From assembly GCF_001640365.1 (NCBI RefSeq), contig NZ_LWMI01000006.1:248001-312000 (forward strand): DNA of 64,000 nt. The letters are read 5' to 3'. Below, in pieces: positions 1 to 10,309 of this stretch. The translations under genes and the position numbers were made by a program. Position 1 is the stretch's first letter; each line of letters starts with the position of its first letter. The notes under the pieces are model-generated. The model did no database searches, had not been told where the DNA came from, and saw nothing but the letters and a program-made list of their open reading frames with translations. The DNA is from Candidatus Arsenophonus triatominarum (GTDB lineage Bacteria > Pseudomonadota > Gammaproteobacteria > Enterobacterales > Enterobacteriaceae).

Positions 1-779
1 GACTCCCCATATAATTGATCCGAAAAATCGACTAACAATTGAATAAACTGATTAGGATGAGAAATAAAAGGGGCATGGGCGGCATGTTTTATTACCACCG
101 AAGGCGAATTTGGTAACCATTTATCCAGCATTGGTACTATTTTTTTTGGTGCTAAGCTATCAAAGTCACCATAGATACGCAAAAAAGGTTTATTTAACGT
201 TAATAAAGATTGCCGTAGATCAGTTGTTCGCAAAATTTCCAAACCTGCGTTTAACACGGCAACAGAGGGTAACGGCTGCTCTAGTATCACCGATTTTAAT
301 AATCGTATATCGTCATTAGCTGTTTTAGTGCCCAATGTTTGCAATACAAGGAAACGTTCTACAGTACGATGAAAATCAACCTGTAATTGTTGTTCAAACC
401 CCTTAAGTACCGTAGGTTTAATGCCTGGCCAATTTTCTTGTTGTCCAAAACAGGGCGATGAAGCCACTGTTATTAAACCTGCTATTTCAGCTTGATGGTT
501 AAGTGAGATGATACTAGCAATCAGTCCGCCTAACGACCAACCTAACCAAATAGCCTGCTTAGGCGCTTTCTGCCAAATTACCTCTGCCATTTGTTGTAGC
601 GACATCGGTGGAAAAAGATTACTACGACCATAGCCAGGTAAGTCAACTAGATGGAGACGAAAATGAGAACCACATTCCACTTCAATGGTACGCCAAACTT
701 CTGCATTCAATCCCCATCCGTGCAATAGCACAATATCTTGTTTTCCTTTACCCAACTGCTGCCAAAACAGTGTCGTCAT
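1..779 (-). CDS. bioH: Pimeloyl-[acyl-carrier protein] methyl ester esterase BioH, 3' end cut by window
   Basis: An open frame starts with ATG at 779 and runs leftward off the window without a stop, about 259 codons, close to the 256 residues usual for BioH. It is an alpha/beta hydrolase that frees pimeloyl-ACP from its methyl ester, the last step before the biotin ring is built. The translation begins [10 protein letters not shown] and has the oxyanion motif LHGWG, the nucleophile elbow GWSLGG, the acid in GDFD and the histidine in HAAHAPF, so the catalytic triad is present. It is divergent from gntX, as in E. coli. The last few codons may lie outside the window. No disruption is seen. Family assignment is firm. 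Confidence 0.93.
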   Translation of the reverse strand, partial: MTTLFWQQLGKGKQDIVLLHGWGLNAEVWRTIEVECGSHFRLHLVDLPGYGRSNLFPPMSLQQMAEVIWQKAPKQAIWLGWSLGGLIASIISLNHQAEIAGLITVASSPCFGQQENWPGIKPTVLKGFEQQLQVDFHRTVERFLVLQTLGTKTANDDIRLLKSVILEQPLPSVAVLNAGLEILRTTDLRQSLLTLNKPFLRIYGDFDSLAPKKIVPMLDKWLPNSPSVVIKHAAHAPFISHPNQFIQLLVDFSDQLYGE

Positions 780-816
780 AGTTATTATCTCTTTATAGGT
801 ATAAAATGACATCATT

Positions 817-2378
817 ATGTTAACAATGGCTTGGTATTGTTGGCTATGCCACCAAACACTAAAATATCGCTTTCATGGCATTTGTCACTACTGTTTAAAA
901 CATTTGCCTTATCTAAAACGAGTTTGTCATCGCTGCGCTTTACCCGTTGAACAATTCACCCTTGCTTGCGGTCGCTGCTTACAAACTCCGCCCTATTAGC
1001 ACAATCTTGTCGCCATTACTCCCTATATACCACCATTAGCTAGTACAGCAGTACAATATGAAAAGATAACGCAAATCGCCTTTATCCTTGCACGCTTATT
1101 TCTACTCTATTGGCAACAAGGATATTGCCAACAACGCTGGCGCAAACCAGATATAGCTAGGCGACTTAATTTTGATTACAAGGTGTGTTATGAGTTATAC
1201 AATTGATTTTCGACGTAAAGTAATATCTGTAAGGAAAGCCGAAGGTTTAACAATTCGAGAAACTGCGAAACAATTCCGTATTGGAAAAGCGTCTTTAGTA
1301 CGTTGGCTTAAACGACCAGAGCCAAAAAATTCAACGCCACGTAAGAGGAAGCTCGATAAAAATGCTTTAGCAAAAGATGTGGAACAGTATCCAGATGCTT
1401 ACCAAAAGGAACGGGCAGAGCGATTCGGTGTTTGTAAAAAGACTATTTGGCAATCCCTTAAAAAGCTGGGATTAACCTATAAAAAAAAACTCTATTCCAT
1501 CCAAAAACCAACGAAAGCGACAGGCTGGCACATCAGCAAAAAAGACAACAGTATGAAAAAAAAGATAAATCTGTTGTTTTTATTGATGAAAGTGGTTTTT
1601 CACATGACACTCCACGAACTCACGGCTATTCCCCAAAAGGTCACCGTTGTTTTGGCCTGAAAAACTGGGGTGCTAAGGGAAGAACAAATGTTATTGGCGC
1701 TTTATTGGGAACAACCCTTTTTGCTATCGGATTATTTGATTGCAATATTAACCGTGATGTTTTTTATGTTTGGAGCACAAAAATATTGCTCCCAGAACTT
1801 CCTGAAAATTCTGTTATTTTTATGGACAACGCTAGCTTTCACAAAGGTAAGAATATTGAACAGGCAATTATAAACGCAGGACACCAGATAGAATATTTGC
1901 CTGTGTATTCACCAGATTTAAATCCTATAGAACATAAATGGTCTCAAGCTAAACGTAAAAAGATGGAAACAGGATGCACTATCGATGACCTGTTTTTAAT
2001 ACATATGCTGTAATCAAAATTAAGTCGCCTAGCTATATCATAATAGCGATCCCACTTCGTCATGGTAAACATTGGCAACATGGATTTAATCAAGCCAGTT
2101 TAATAGCAACTCAATTAGCTTATTGGTTAGGATGCCAATTTCAAACTAATTCAATTATTCGCACTCGTGCTACACTACAGCAAACTCTACTTTCTGCCAA
2201 AAAACGTACCCAAAATCTTAGTAAAGCTTTTAGGGTAAAAAAATCGTTTCAGGATCGCCATATTGCCGTACTTGACGATGTCATTACAACAGGAACAACA
2301 ATGAATGAAGTTGCTAAATTGCTGATTAGTGCTGGAGCAAATTCAGTTCAAGCCTGGGCAATATGCAGAACCTTGTAG
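817..2378 (+). pseudogene. gntX: gntX (comF-like phosphoribosyltransferase), broken by a stop and IS630
   Basis: The 5' part (817-1153) encodes the zinc-finger start [13 protein letters not shown] with repeated CxxC pairs up to CGRCLQTPPY. An in-frame TAG follows, after which homology continues. IS630 then interrupts the gene at 1154-2035. The 3' part (2036-2378) resumes in frame after removal of the IS and one TA copy, giving the GFNQASL segment, the PRPP-binding signature VLDDVITTGTT and the end ICRTL. GntX/ComF proteins were linked to gluconate use in E. coli and to DNA uptake elsewhere; the role is poorly defined. The gene has taken two independent hits. It lies between bioH and nfuA, the usual enterobacterial place. 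Confidence 0.9.
1154..2035 (+). mobile_element. IS630-family element, complete, TA duplication (copy 1)
   Basis: An 882-bp element with terminal inverted repeats starting TAGCTAGGCGACTTAATTTT, flanked by duplicated TA (1152-1153, 2036-2037), as expected for IS630/Tc1-like transposons. The transposase is in two frames. The first (from the ATG at 1190, MSYTIDFRRKV; an ATT start at 1172 is also possible) carries helix-turn-helix domains. The second, overlapping, carries FIDESGF, FMDNASFH and PDLNPIEHKWSQ, the DDE catalytic residues. The frames meet at a run of nine A (about 1481-1489) after ACCTAT. Ten A would fuse them, so a -1 slip or transcriptional slippage is needed. This copy is structurally intact and may be active. 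Confidence 0.92.
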
Positions 2379-2436
2379 AAAGTAAGGAAAAGAGCGTATG
2401 ATAAACATACTAAGATGATAAACTTGAGCATCGATT

Positions 2437-3015
2437 ATGATTAATATTACTGAAGCAGCACAAGCTCATTTTGCCAAACTATTGGCAAATCAAGAACCTG
2501 GTACACAAATTCGAGTATTTGTCATTAATCCTGGCACACCTTCTGCAGAATGTGGGGTCTCTTATTGTCCTCCTGATGCTATCGAAGCGACGGATATTGA
2601 ACTTAAATTTGATAAACTTTCAGCTTATATTGATGAAATTAGTGCACCTTTTCTGGAAGAGGCCGAAATCGATTTCGTAACGGATCAATTAGGCGCTCAA
2701 CTTACCCTAAAAGCGCCTAATGCGAAAATGCGAAAAGTTGCTGACGATGCTCCACTGATTGAACGAGTTGAATATGTTATTCAATCACAAATTAACCCTC
2801 AATTAGCAGGCCATGGAGGACGGGTTTCATTGATGGAAATCACTGACGATGGATATGCAATTCTACAATTCGGTGGAGGATGTAATGGCTGTTCAATGGT
2901 CGATATTACCTTAAAAGAAGGTATTGAAAAACAGTTGCTAAATATGTTCCCAGACGAATTGAAAGGCGTAAAAGATTTAACCGAACATCAGCGTGGTGAT
3001 CACTCTTATTATTAA
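2437..3015 (+). CDS. nfuA: Fe-S biogenesis protein NfuA
   Basis: 192 residues, matching the 191 of E. coli NfuA. The N-terminal half is a degenerate A-type scaffold domain ([13 protein letters not shown]). The C-terminal half is a Nfu domain with the cluster-binding CNGC motif (C149, C152). NfuA carries a [4Fe-4S] cluster and delivers it to apo-proteins under iron or oxidative stress; it also helps lipoyl synthase. It follows gntX as in E. coli and precedes glpE by about 95 bases. An ATG at 2437 gives the family-standard start. No disruption. Confidence 0.97.
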   Translation: MINITEAAQAHFAKLLANQEPGTQIRVFVINPGTPSAECGVSYCPPDAIEATDIELKFDKLSAYIDEISAPFLEEAEIDFVTDQLGAQLTLKAPNAKMRKVADDAPLIERVEYVIQSQINPQLAGHGGRVSLMEITDDGYAILQFGGGCNGCSMVDITLKEGIEKQLLNMFPDELKGVKDLTEHQRGDHSYY

Positions 3016-3109
3016 AATAATTACTCATTTTTGCCAATGATGGATACTCTTTAAAAGTACAGAGAGTATCTTGTTTTTCTGAATGTAAAATAATATTGTG
3101 CAGATTACT

Positions 3110-3439
3110 ATGGATAATTTTCAATTAATTACAGTTGAACAAGCCTTTAAACTTTGGCAAACAGGTGACATCATCATGGTCGACATTCGTGACCCACAAA
3201 GTTTTCATTCCGCGCATATTAAAGGCGCTTACCATCTCACGAATGAGACCTTAAATAACTTTATTAAGCAAACAGACTTTGACACGCCGGTAATAATGGT
3301 AATGTGTTACCATGGCCATAGTAGCCAAGGCGCAGCACAATATTTAGTTAATATGGGCTTCGAAACTGTTTATAGCATAAATGGTGGTTTTGATGCGTGG
3401 TTGAGAGAATACCCACACACCATCAACTCACTCTCGTAA
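3110..3439 (+). CDS. glpE: Thiosulfate sulfurtransferase GlpE
   Basis: A single-domain rhodanese of about 109 residues that transfers sulfur from thiosulfate to cyanide or thioredoxin in the cytosol. The start is taken as the ATG at 3110 (MDNFQLI), which matches the family length; a GTG four codons upstream is the alternative. It has VDIRDPQSF and the active-site loop CYHGHSS with catalytic C66. It is followed by glpG after 15 bases and then glpR, the glpEGR order. No strong Shine-Dalgarno site is visible, so the start is less certain than the identity. Confidence 0.94.
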   Translation: MDNFQLITVEQAFKLWQTGDIIMVDIRDPQSFHSAHIKGAYHLTNETLNNFIKQTDFDTPVIMVMCYHGHSSQGAAQYLVNMGFETVYSINGGFDAWLREYPHTINSLS

Positions 3440-3454
3440 GCGATATAACTGGTT

Positions 3455-4261
3455 ATGATCCATTTAATTTCTATAGCAAATCCTAGATTAGCACAAGCAT
3501 TTATTGATTATATTGCGATGCAAAACATTGTTATCGAAATGCGCGCAGAACCACGGGGAAAATTTTTTGATCTCTGGCTACATGATGAAAATAAGTTCGA
3601 TCAAGTGCAGCAAGAACTGAAGCTGTTTATGCAAGATCCTCTTAATTCACGTTATCAGGCAGCAAGTTGGCAAACGGGACGTATTGATAAAAAATTTGGC
3701 TACCGTAATTATCTAACTGTCGATTATTTAAAAAAACAATCTGGGCCACTAACCATCATCGTTTTCTTTTTATCTATTTTTATTTATATTTGGATGTTAA
3801 TTTCCGGTAATGACGCCGTAATGGCTTATCTTGCCTGGCCATCAAGTACTCAGTATACTGAAATCTGGCGAATATTCACCCCCGCCCTACTTCACTTTTC
3901 GTTGATGCACATTTTATTTAATTTAATGTGGTGGTGGTATTTAGGTGGTCAGGTAGAACGCCAATTGGGTACAGGTAAACTATTTGTCATTGTTATTGTA
4001 TCAGCTCTTTTTAGTAATTGGGGGCAATCGCTCTTTAGTGGCTCTGCTTTTGGTGGTCTTTCCGGCGTAGTTTTTTCGCTGATTGGCTACGTTTGGTTAA
4101 CCGGTGAACGTCACCCAGAAAAAGGTATTTCTATTCCAAGAGGGTTAATGATATTTGCTGTTTTATTGTTATTTCTTGGTTACTTTGATATTTTTGGCAT
4201 GAAAATAGCTAACACGGCACACACTGCCGGGTTAATTATCGGTTTATTAATGGGATTATGA
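3455..4261 (+). CDS. glpG: Rhomboid intramembrane serine protease GlpG
   Basis: 268 residues (E. coli 276). An N-terminal cytosolic domain of about 90 residues precedes six membrane helices. The rhomboid dyad is present: serine in GLSG (S203) and histidine in NTAHTAG (H256), together with [10 protein letters not shown] in the second helix. It cleaves membrane proteins within the bilayer. It sits between glpE and glpR, 15 bases after glpE, and is likely co-transcribed. No defect. Confidence 0.96.
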   Translation: MIHLISIANPRLAQAFIDYIAMQNIVIEMRAEPRGKFFDLWLHDENKFDQVQQELKLFMQDPLNSRYQAASWQTGRIDKKFGYRNYLTVDYLKKQSGPLTIIVFFLSIFIYIWMLISGNDAVMAYLAWPSSTQYTEIWRIFTPALLHFSLMHILFNLMWWWYLGGQVERQLGTGKLFVIVIVSALFSNWGQSLFSGSAFGGLSGVVFSLIGYVWLTGERHPEKGISIPRGLMIFAVLLLFLGYFDIFGMKIANTAHTAGLIIGLLMGL

Positions 4262-4326
4262 GATAATAGACATAATCCAAATAATACCAAACATGACCAA
4301 TACATATAGTGATACTTGAGGTTTTT

Positions 4327-5085
4327 GTGAAGCGAACTCAACGCCATGATACTATTATCGAACTTGCCCGTATTCAAGGCTATGTAAGTACTGAAAAGTT
4401 AGTTGAATATTTCAATGTCAGCCCACAAACTATCCGTCGTGATCTCAATGAACTGGCGGAAAAAAATAAAATTCAGCGCCATCACGGAGGTGCCGCGCTT
4501 CCTTCAAGTTCTGTTAATACTGCTTACCACGATCGCAAGATGATGTGGTCGAGCGAAAAAGAACGGATTGCTCAACATGTTGCCCGTCAAATCCCCAATG
4601 GAGCTACACTATTTATTGATATTGGTACTACACCAGAAGCTGTCGCCTATGCTTTGCTGGATCATAAAAATTTAAGGATCGTCACTAATAATCTTAATGT
4701 TGCAACCCTACTTATGGCAAAAGAGGATTTTCGTCTGATCTTAGCAGGAGGAGAAGTTCGCAGCCGTGATGGAGGAATTGTTGGTGAGGCAACCTTAGAT
4801 TTTATAACTCAATTCCGTCTTGACTATGGTATTTTAGGCATCAGTGGTATCGATGGAGATGGTTCATTACTCGAGTTCGACTACCATGAAGTACGAACAA
4901 AAAAAGCAATTATTGAAAATTCTCGTTGCGTTATGCTGGTTACTGATCACTCAAAATTTGGTCGCAATGCAATGGTTAACCTAGGTAGTATGGAGGTGAT
5001 TGATTATCTTTTTACTGACAAAGCACCTCCTGCAAACATCTACAAAATGATTGAGCATCATAATGTAACACTTGAAATATGCTAA
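4327..5085 (+). CDS. glpR: Glycerol-3-phosphate regulon repressor GlpR
   Basis: A DeoR-family repressor of 252 residues, exactly the E. coli length when the GTG at 4327 is the start (VKRTQRHDTII); a purine-rich GAGG lies about 10 bases upstream. The longer frame from 4309 would add six residues with no family counterpart. It has an N-terminal helix-turn-helix (NVSPQTIRRDLNEL) and the sugar-phosphate-binding C-terminal domain with GTTPEAVA and FDYHEVRTKKA. It represses glp genes until glycerol-3-phosphate binds. Candidate operators lie before the adjacent glpD. Confidence 0.95.
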   Translation: MKRTQRHDTIIELARIQGYVSTEKLVEYFNVSPQTIRRDLNELAEKNKIQRHHGGAALPSSSVNTAYHDRKMMWSSEKERIAQHVARQIPNGATLFIDIGTTPEAVAYALLDHKNLRIVTNNLNVATLLMAKEDFRLILAGGEVRSRDGGIVGEATLDFITQFRLDYGILGISGIDGDGSLLEFDYHEVRTKKAIIENSRCVMLVTDHSKFGRNAMVNLGSMEVIDYLFTDKAPPANIYKMIEHHNVTLEIC

Positions 5086-5254
5086 TGCTCACTTGTCGCA
5101 AGAGATTTTCTTATTTCCTGCTCTATTCTGTGGCTATACTTCTTAATTAGTTTGCTATTTTTGCTCTATTTTTCCAATAAATGATAAATAGCATCAATTT
5201 AATGGTTTTTCTCCACTTAATAATAGTTGGCTTTAGAATCTAATTTGATTAAAA

Positions 5255-5294
5255 TTGTGAGCGAAAGCGAACATATTTGAGCAATCTCGAACAT
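5255..5294 (+). promoter_or_regulatory. Two tandem candidate GlpR operators before glpD
   Basis: Two half-sites, GCGAACAT (5267-5274) and TCGAACAT (5287-5294), lie exactly 20 bases apart just before the glpD start. Each is preceded by a weaker partner half (TGTGAGCG and TTTGAGCA). GlpR operators are about 20-bp dyads with GAACAT half-sites, and tandem operators are known at E. coli glpD. Binding here is inferred. The rest of 5086-5254 is AT-rich with no feature I recognise. Confidence 0.6.
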
Positions 5295-5304
5295 TGGGGG
5301 ACGC

Positions 5305-6801
5305 ATGAAAACAAAAGATTTAATTGTGCTAGGTGGTGGTATAAATGGTGCAGGTATTGCCGCTGATGCTGCTGGTCGAGGATTATCAGTATTACTATTA
5401 GAAGCTCAAGATCTTGCTAGCGCAACTTCTTCTGCTAGTTCCAAACTAATCCATGGCGGATTACGCTATTTAGAACATTATGAATTTCGTTTAGTTAGTG
5501 AAGCGCTTGCCGAACGTGAAGTTTTGCTTAAGCTTGCTCCTCATATCGTTTTCCCTATGCGTTTTCGCCTACCTCATCAACCTCATCTTCGTCCTGCTTG
5601 GATGATACGTGCTGGCCTTTTCCTTTATGATCACCTCGGTAAACGTACCAGTCTACCCGGAAGTAAAGGGCTAAAATTTGGTAAAAACTCTGTCTTAAAA
5701 TCAGAATTAACAAAAGGTTTTGAATATTCAGATTGTTGGGTAGATGATGCACGCTTAGTTGTCCTCAATGCACAAGAAATTCTCAGACATAAAGGTGACG
5801 TCCGAACTCGCACTAAAGCGACGAGAGCTTGGCGTGAGAATGGGCTTTGGGTCGTAGAAGCAGAAGGCTTACGTACGGGTAAAAAAGAAACTTGGCAAGC
5901 AAAAGGATTAGTAAACGCAACAGGACCTTGGGTTAAATCTTTCTTTGATGAAGGGTTACAATTAAAATCTCCCTACGGTATCCGGCTAATTAAAGGTAGC
6001 CATATTGTTGTACCCCGTGTACACGATGGCTCACAAGCTTATATTTTACAAAATGAAGATCATCGTATTGTCTTTGTTATTCCTTGGATGGACGAGTTTT
6101 CTATTATCGGTACTACCGATGTCGAATATCAAGGTGATCCAAAAGATGTTCACATAGATAATAATGAAATCAATTACTTATTAAAAGTTTATAACGATCA
6201 TTTCAAAAAACAGTTAACACAGCAAGATATTGTCTGGACTTACTCTGGGGTACGTCCATTATGTGATGATGAATCTGATTCACCTCAAGCTATTACACGT
6301 GATTACACCCTCGACATCCATGATGAACAAGGAAAAGCACCTTTACTATCTGTTTTCGGCGGTAAATTAACCACATATCGTAAACTTGCAGAACATGCGA
6401 TAGATAAATTAGCTCATTACTATCCTAATGCCGGCAAAGCGTGGACTAAAGAAGCAACGCTACCTGGTGGTGATATCGAAGGCTGTGATCGTGACGGTTA
6501 TGCCCAACTATTACGCAAACACTACCCATGGTTACCAGAAGGCATTGCATTGCGATATGCCCGCACTTACGGTAGTAATAGCAATTTGATCTTAAAACAA
6601 GCACAATCGTTATCAGATCTAGGTGAAGCTTTTGGCCACAATTTATATGAAGCTGAATTGCGTTATTTAGTCGAAAATGAATGGGTTACAGAGTTAGATG
6701 ATGTCATCTGGCGTAGAACCAAATTAGGTATGTGGCTCAATGATGACGAGAAACAACGAATAACGCAATGGCTGACTAAAAATACAACCATCACGCAATA
6801 A
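5305..6801 (+). CDS. glpD: Aerobic glycerol-3-phosphate dehydrogenase GlpD
   Basis: 498 residues (E. coli 501). A membrane-associated flavoenzyme that oxidises sn-glycerol-3-phosphate to dihydroxyacetone phosphate and passes electrons to quinone. The N-terminal FAD fold reads LGGGINGAGIAADAAGRG, followed by the family motif IHGGLRYLE. The C-terminal domain has SVFGGKLTTYRKLAEHA. The ATG is preceded by a strong GGGGGAC site. It directly follows its repressor gene on the same strand and carries candidate GlpR operators. Intact. Confidence 0.97.
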   Translation: MKTKDLIVLGGGINGAGIAADAAGRGLSVLLLEAQDLASATSSASSKLIHGGLRYLEHYEFRLVSEALAEREVLLKLAPHIVFPMRFRLPHQPHLRPAWMIRAGLFLYDHLGKRTSLPGSKGLKFGKNSVLKSELTKGFEYSDCWVDDARLVVLNAQEILRHKGDVRTRTKATRAWRENGLWVVEAEGLRTGKKETWQAKGLVNATGPWVKSFFDEGLQLKSPYGIRLIKGSHIVVPRVHDGSQAYILQNEDHRIVFVIPWMDEFSIIGTTDVEYQGDPKDVHIDNNEINYLLKVYNDHFKKQLTQQDIVWTYSGVRPLCDDESDSPQAITRDYTLDIHDEQGKAPLLSVFGGKLTTYRKLAEHAIDKLAHYYPNAGKAWTKEATLPGGDIEGCDRDGYAQLLRKHYPWLPEGIALRYARTYGSNSNLILKQAQSLSDLGEAFGHNLYEAELRYLVENEWVTELDDVIWRRTKLGMWLNDDEKQRITQWLTKNTTITQ

Positions 6802-6805
6802 AACC

Positions 6806-6837
6806 ATATAAGCCTCATAAATTTATGAGGCTTATAT
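6806..6837. terminator. Bidirectional terminator between glpD and pfkA
   Basis: A perfect 32-base palindrome built on AAGCCTCATAAA / TTTATGAGGCTT lies between the convergent ends of glpD and pfkA. It is flanked by A/T and can end transcription from both sides, although the T-tracts are short. Confidence 0.8.
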
Positions 6838-6871
6838 CGAAACTTTATCGGCTACGACCCGCTCAAACCAG

Positions 6872-7852
6872 TTAATAAAGTTTCTTCGCCGTATCTAACC
6901 AATCCTGCTTAAACTTACGTTGCATATTTTCAACTGCATCAATAATATCATGATGAACCAGTTTATCATTTTGGATACCAACACAGCGCCCACCATATCC
7001 CTGTAAAAGTAACTGAATAGAGTAAGCGCCCATACGGGATGCCAGAACTCGATCACTCGCTACTGGGCTACCTCCTCGCTGAATATGACCTAAAACCGTT
7101 GCTCGTGTCTCATGCCCCGTTGCTTTTTCAATATATTTTGCCAATTCATTAACATCATAAATATGTTCAGTAATGGTAACAATCGCATGACGTTTACCTC
7201 TTGCTAAGCCAGATTTAATTTCTGTCAGTAACTCTTCCTTATCAAAAGGTATTTCGGGTAATACCACAAACTCACAGCCTCCAGCAATAGCCGCGGATAA
7301 AGTCAAATCACCACAATGACGCCCCATTATTTCAACTATCGAAATACGTTTATGGGAAGTTGAGGTATCACGTAAACGATCAATTGCTTCAACAATGGTA
7401 TCCAAAGCGGTAAAATAACCAATCGTATAATCAGTACCGGCAACATCATTATCAATAGTTCCGGGTACACCTATACAAGGGAAGCCCGCTTCAGTGATCT
7501 TCTTTGCGCCACGATAAGAGCCATCTCCACCAATGACAACCAAGGCATCAATATTATGTTTTTTCATATTATCAATAGATTGGGTTCTTACCTTCTCACT
7601 ATCACGAAATTCAGGAAAACGGGCAGAGCCTAAGAAAGTACCCCCGCGATTAATAATATCAGAAACACTAAAACGGTTGAGTTTTTTTATTCGATTTTCA
7701 TAAAGTCCCATATAGCCGTCATAGATACCATAAACTTCTAAATCTTCAGAGAGTCCCATGCGCACAACACTACGAATAGCAGCATTCATTCCTGGCGCAT
7801 CACCACCACTGGTTAAAACGCCAACTTTTTTTATTCCTTTTTTTTTGTTCAT
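6872..7852 (-). CDS. pfkA: ATP-dependent 6-phosphofructokinase PfkA
   Basis: 326 residues; E. coli PfkA has 320, and the surplus is a lysine-rich start ([12 protein letters not shown]). It phosphorylates fructose-6-phosphate to the 1,6-bisphosphate, the committed step of glycolysis. It has the ATP loop [13 protein letters not shown], the GGDGS motif, the catalytic aspartates in [11 protein letters not shown] and the substrate loop MGRHCGDL. The start has an AGAGGT ribosome site a few bases upstream. Convergent with glpD. Intact. Confidence 0.97.
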   Translation of the reverse strand: MNKKKGIKKVGVLTSGGDAPGMNAAIRSVVRMGLSEDLEVYGIYDGYMGLYENRIKKLNRFSVSDIINRGGTFLGSARFPEFRDSEKVRTQSIDNMKKHNIDALVVIGGDGSYRGAKKITEAGFPCIGVPGTIDNDVAGTDYTIGYFTALDTIVEAIDRLRDTSTSHKRISIVEIMGRHCGDLTLSAAIAGGCEFVVLPEIPFDKEELLTEIKSGLARGKRHAIVTITEHIYDVNELAKYIEKATGHETRATVLGHIQRGGSPVASDRVLASRMGAYSIQLLLQGYGGRCVGIQNDKLVHHDIIDAVENMQRKFKQDWLDTAKKLY

Positions 7853-8495
7853 GGTGACCTCTGATTTAATATATTGCTACAAGTATAAAAACCATAATTT
7901 CATGCATTTTGCTTATGGCTATAACTGGCTGAATTGATTCGGCTTACTGTTATTATACGATAAAACTTTTACCGAATGCTTAAATTATTAACTTTCTTTG
8001 ATAAAGGTAAAATTTAGTATAAATATTACAAATGCTATCATTAAAATAATTAAATAAAAAAATGTCTAATCATTATGTTAATAAAATATATATTTAGCGG
8101 ATAATTCAGTTATCTTAATAGATAGTTTAATTTTTTTATACTATAAATATATAGATTACTTTTCTTAAACTAACGCTATCAATAAAACGCTTTTTATGTC
8201 TTTTTAGCATACCTAACTTTATCTATAAAAAATTTTAACTTTTAATTAAAAACTATCCGATTAATTTACACCTCCGATTTGCACTTCATCTAAAATATTC
8301 CTTATAAGTCAGTTAGTTCCATCGAAAAACGCATATATAAACTTAACACCACTAGTGTACAAAAAATTATAGAGAAGGCAAAATATAACAGGCATTATTA
8401 CCCATAGTGGAAATCGAAAAATAGTATCGCTAGATAGAAATATTTTAGTAATTTTAAATATAGGATCTGCGAGTAAATGAAATAATGGAGAAAAA
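7853..8495. other. AT-rich spacer between pfkA and luxI
   Basis: About 640 bases with no open frame worth calling. It must hold the divergent promoters of pfkA and luxI. I saw no clear 20-bp lux box. A purine-rich GGAG site precedes the luxI ATG. Part of it may be a decayed gene, but I recognise nothing. Confidence 0.5.
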
Positions 8496-9158
8496 ATGTT
8501 AGAAATATTCGATGTGAACTACAACCTTTTGACTGAAAAAAAATCAAAAGAATTATTTACGTTAAGAAAAGAAACATTTAAAGATCGCCTTAACTGGGCA
8601 GTTAATTGTATTAATGGCATGGAGTTTGATGAATATGATAATGACAAGGCTAACTATCTATTTGGCGTAAGAAGTAACACCATTATCTGTAGTGTTAGAT
8701 TTATTGAAATGCAATTTCCTAATATGATCACAGGCACATTTGCCCCTTTTTTTAAGCATCTCAACCTCCCTAAAGGAAACTATATTGAATCAAGCCGCTT
8801 TTTTGTGGCCAAAGACCGAACAAAAGAACTAAATTGCGACAAATATCCTGTCTTTTTTATACTATGTTTAGCGATGATTAATTATGCGCAAAAAGGCGAT
8901 TATGATGGGATTCTAACTATTATCAGCCATGGTATGTTAAAAGTAGTAGAGCGATCCGGTTGGGAAGTTTCGATCATCGAACAAGGTTTATCAGAGAAAA
9001 ATGAAAAAGTGTATCTACTGCTTTTGCCTATAGATTCTAAAAATCAAAATAAGTTAATTGGAAGAATAAGGAGGCATTATGACAGACTTGTTAATAATAA
9101 TTTAAAAAAATGGCCATTGATATATCCGTCATTCGGAGATAGGCTTAATGAGTTGTAA
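8496..9158 (+). CDS. Acyl-homoserine-lactone synthase, LuxI family (YenI/YspI-like)
   Basis: 220 residues. LuxI enzymes make N-acyl-homoserine lactones from S-adenosylmethionine and acyl-ACP. The invariant residues are in place: R24, F28, W34, D45, D48, R68, E98 and R101 (in YIESSRFF). The start MLEIFDVNY and the stretch LFTLRKETFKDRLNWAV resemble the Yersinia/Serratia YenI-type synthases that make short-chain (C6 or 3-oxo-C6) signals; the product here is inferred. It converges on a luxR gene and the two overlap by 30 bases at their 3' ends, a layout common in enterobacterial QS pairs. Apparently intact and therefore notable among decaying genes. Confidence 0.93.
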   Translation: MLEIFDVNYNLLTEKKSKELFTLRKETFKDRLNWAVNCINGMEFDEYDNDKANYLFGVRSNTIICSVRFIEMQFPNMITGTFAPFFKHLNLPKGNYIESSRFFVAKDRTKELNCDKYPVFFILCLAMINYAQKGDYDGILTIISHGMLKVVERSGWEVSIIEQGLSEKNEKVYLLLLPIDSKNQNKLIGRIRRHYDRLVNNNLKKWPLIYPSFGDRLNEL

Positions 9159-9866
9159 TTCGACACCTAGTCTTATTGCATGCTTAGCATTCATAACGCC
9201 TAATTTTTTCACAACACTGCCAATATGAAATTTTACTGTACCCAATTTTATACCTAGTATGGTTGCAATTTCCGAGTAAGTTTTTCCCATACTAGCCCAA
9301 TATAAAATTTCATTTTCGCGTGGTGAAAAACAATCTTTTCCTCTTGCTGGGTTTTGATAGTTTCGTATAATCATCTCTCGATACAGAGAGGTGATTTTTT
9401 CATGAACATCAAGAAGAAGCATATGCAAATCATTTTTATGCTCTTTTATCTTTTTTTCTATTTCCACAACTTCCGAACTGAGCATCACAATTGATAACAT
9501 AGCAAGGTGATTATTATAATCGTGTAATACAAAAGTATAGCCATTTACAACATTATAATTTTTTGAAACATTGAAAATTTTGGAGAAATCAATATTAGAA
9601 TTAACAGACAAACTTTTATCCCACTCAAAAGGAGAAACTCTATTAAGAGCAAAGATAACAACGGGATCTATTTGTTGATAATTCCTTTCCTTATATATAT
9701 CAACCCACTTATCTGGATAATTTGTTATCGCATACATTTCCGCTGGATTTCTTTTATTCAGGATTATATATGCATACCTAAATTTCCCAAAAACAGCTAA
9801 TTCTTTATCTAAGTAGTTTTTTATTACATTATTTATCGTATCATTATCAAAAAACGCCTTTAACAT
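9129..9866 (-). CDS. LuxR-family quorum-sensing transcription factor
   Basis: 245 residues. The N-terminal autoinducer-binding domain has the conserved ligand-pocket residues W54, Y58, D67, P68 and W82. The C-terminal helix-turn-helix reads FSPRENEILYWASMGKT...LGTVKFHIGSVVKKLG, with the GerE-type spacing. It should sense the lactone made by the convergent luxI product and control target genes. It resembles the YenR/EsaR group, some of which are repressors released by ligand; which mode applies cannot be read here. The ATG at 9866 has a G-run upstream. The overlapping 3' ends with luxI allow antisense interference. Confidence 0.93.
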   Translation of the reverse strand: MLKAFFDNDTINNVIKNYLDKELAVFGKFRYAYIILNKRNPAEMYAITNYPDKWVDIYKERNYQQIDPVVIFALNRVSPFEWDKSLSVNSNIDFSKIFNVSKNYNVVNGYTFVLHDYNNHLAMLSIVMLSSEVVEIEKKIKEHKNDLHMLLLDVHEKITSLYREMIIRNYQNPARGKDCFSPRENEILYWASMGKTYSEIATILGIKLGTVKFHIGSVVKKLGVMNAKHAIRLGVELQLIKPISE

Positions 9867-9920
9867 CCAGTAATTCCCCCCAAATGCATAATAACTTCCG
9901 TGTCAGGGCAAAAGTATAGT

Positions 9921-9938
9921 ACAAAACTAGACTTTTGT
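9921..9938. promoter_or_regulatory. Candidate LuxR-type operator before luxR
   Basis: An 18-base imperfect dyad, ACAAAA-CTAGAC-TTTTGT, lies about 55 bases upstream of the luxR start. Its size and position suit an auto-regulatory lux box, but the sequence is not the classical box and the assignment is a guess. Confidence 0.35.
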
Positions 9939-10003
9939 CTAACTACAATCGAAGCATAAAAAAAGGTAAAGTCGCTATTAGATTTATATAAAAGCAATAA
10001 AAA

Positions 10004-10027
10004 AACCTGACCTCATGTAAGGTCAGG
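10004..10027 (-). terminator. Hairpin terminator, leftward
   Basis: Arms CCTGACC (10006-10012) and GGTCAGG (10021-10027), with a run of T on the minus strand after the stem. It would end leftward transcription coming from the right, before the luxR promoter. A second weaker stem (CAGCAGA/TCTGCTG, 10085-10109) followed by a T-run lies downstream on the plus strand. Confidence 0.6.
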
Positions 10028-10309
10028 CTGCCAAGTTGGCCAACACCAGGAAATTTATTTCTCAATATCATAAAGCCATATAGTCAGCAGAAGCAAGATG
10101 TCTCTGCTGGCTTTATAGTTTTTTTCATCATAATTTGCCACTAATAACTCATTTTTTCTTCGAAAAACTTTAATTTTTACTTATATATCAACCTTAACAA
10201 AGAAATAAACTTTTGCTTACAAATTTATTTATAATTAAATCAATATATCGACTAATTAGCCATATTTCATTCTAAAAACCAGTTTAATCTTATCTCAATT
10301 GCTCTATAA

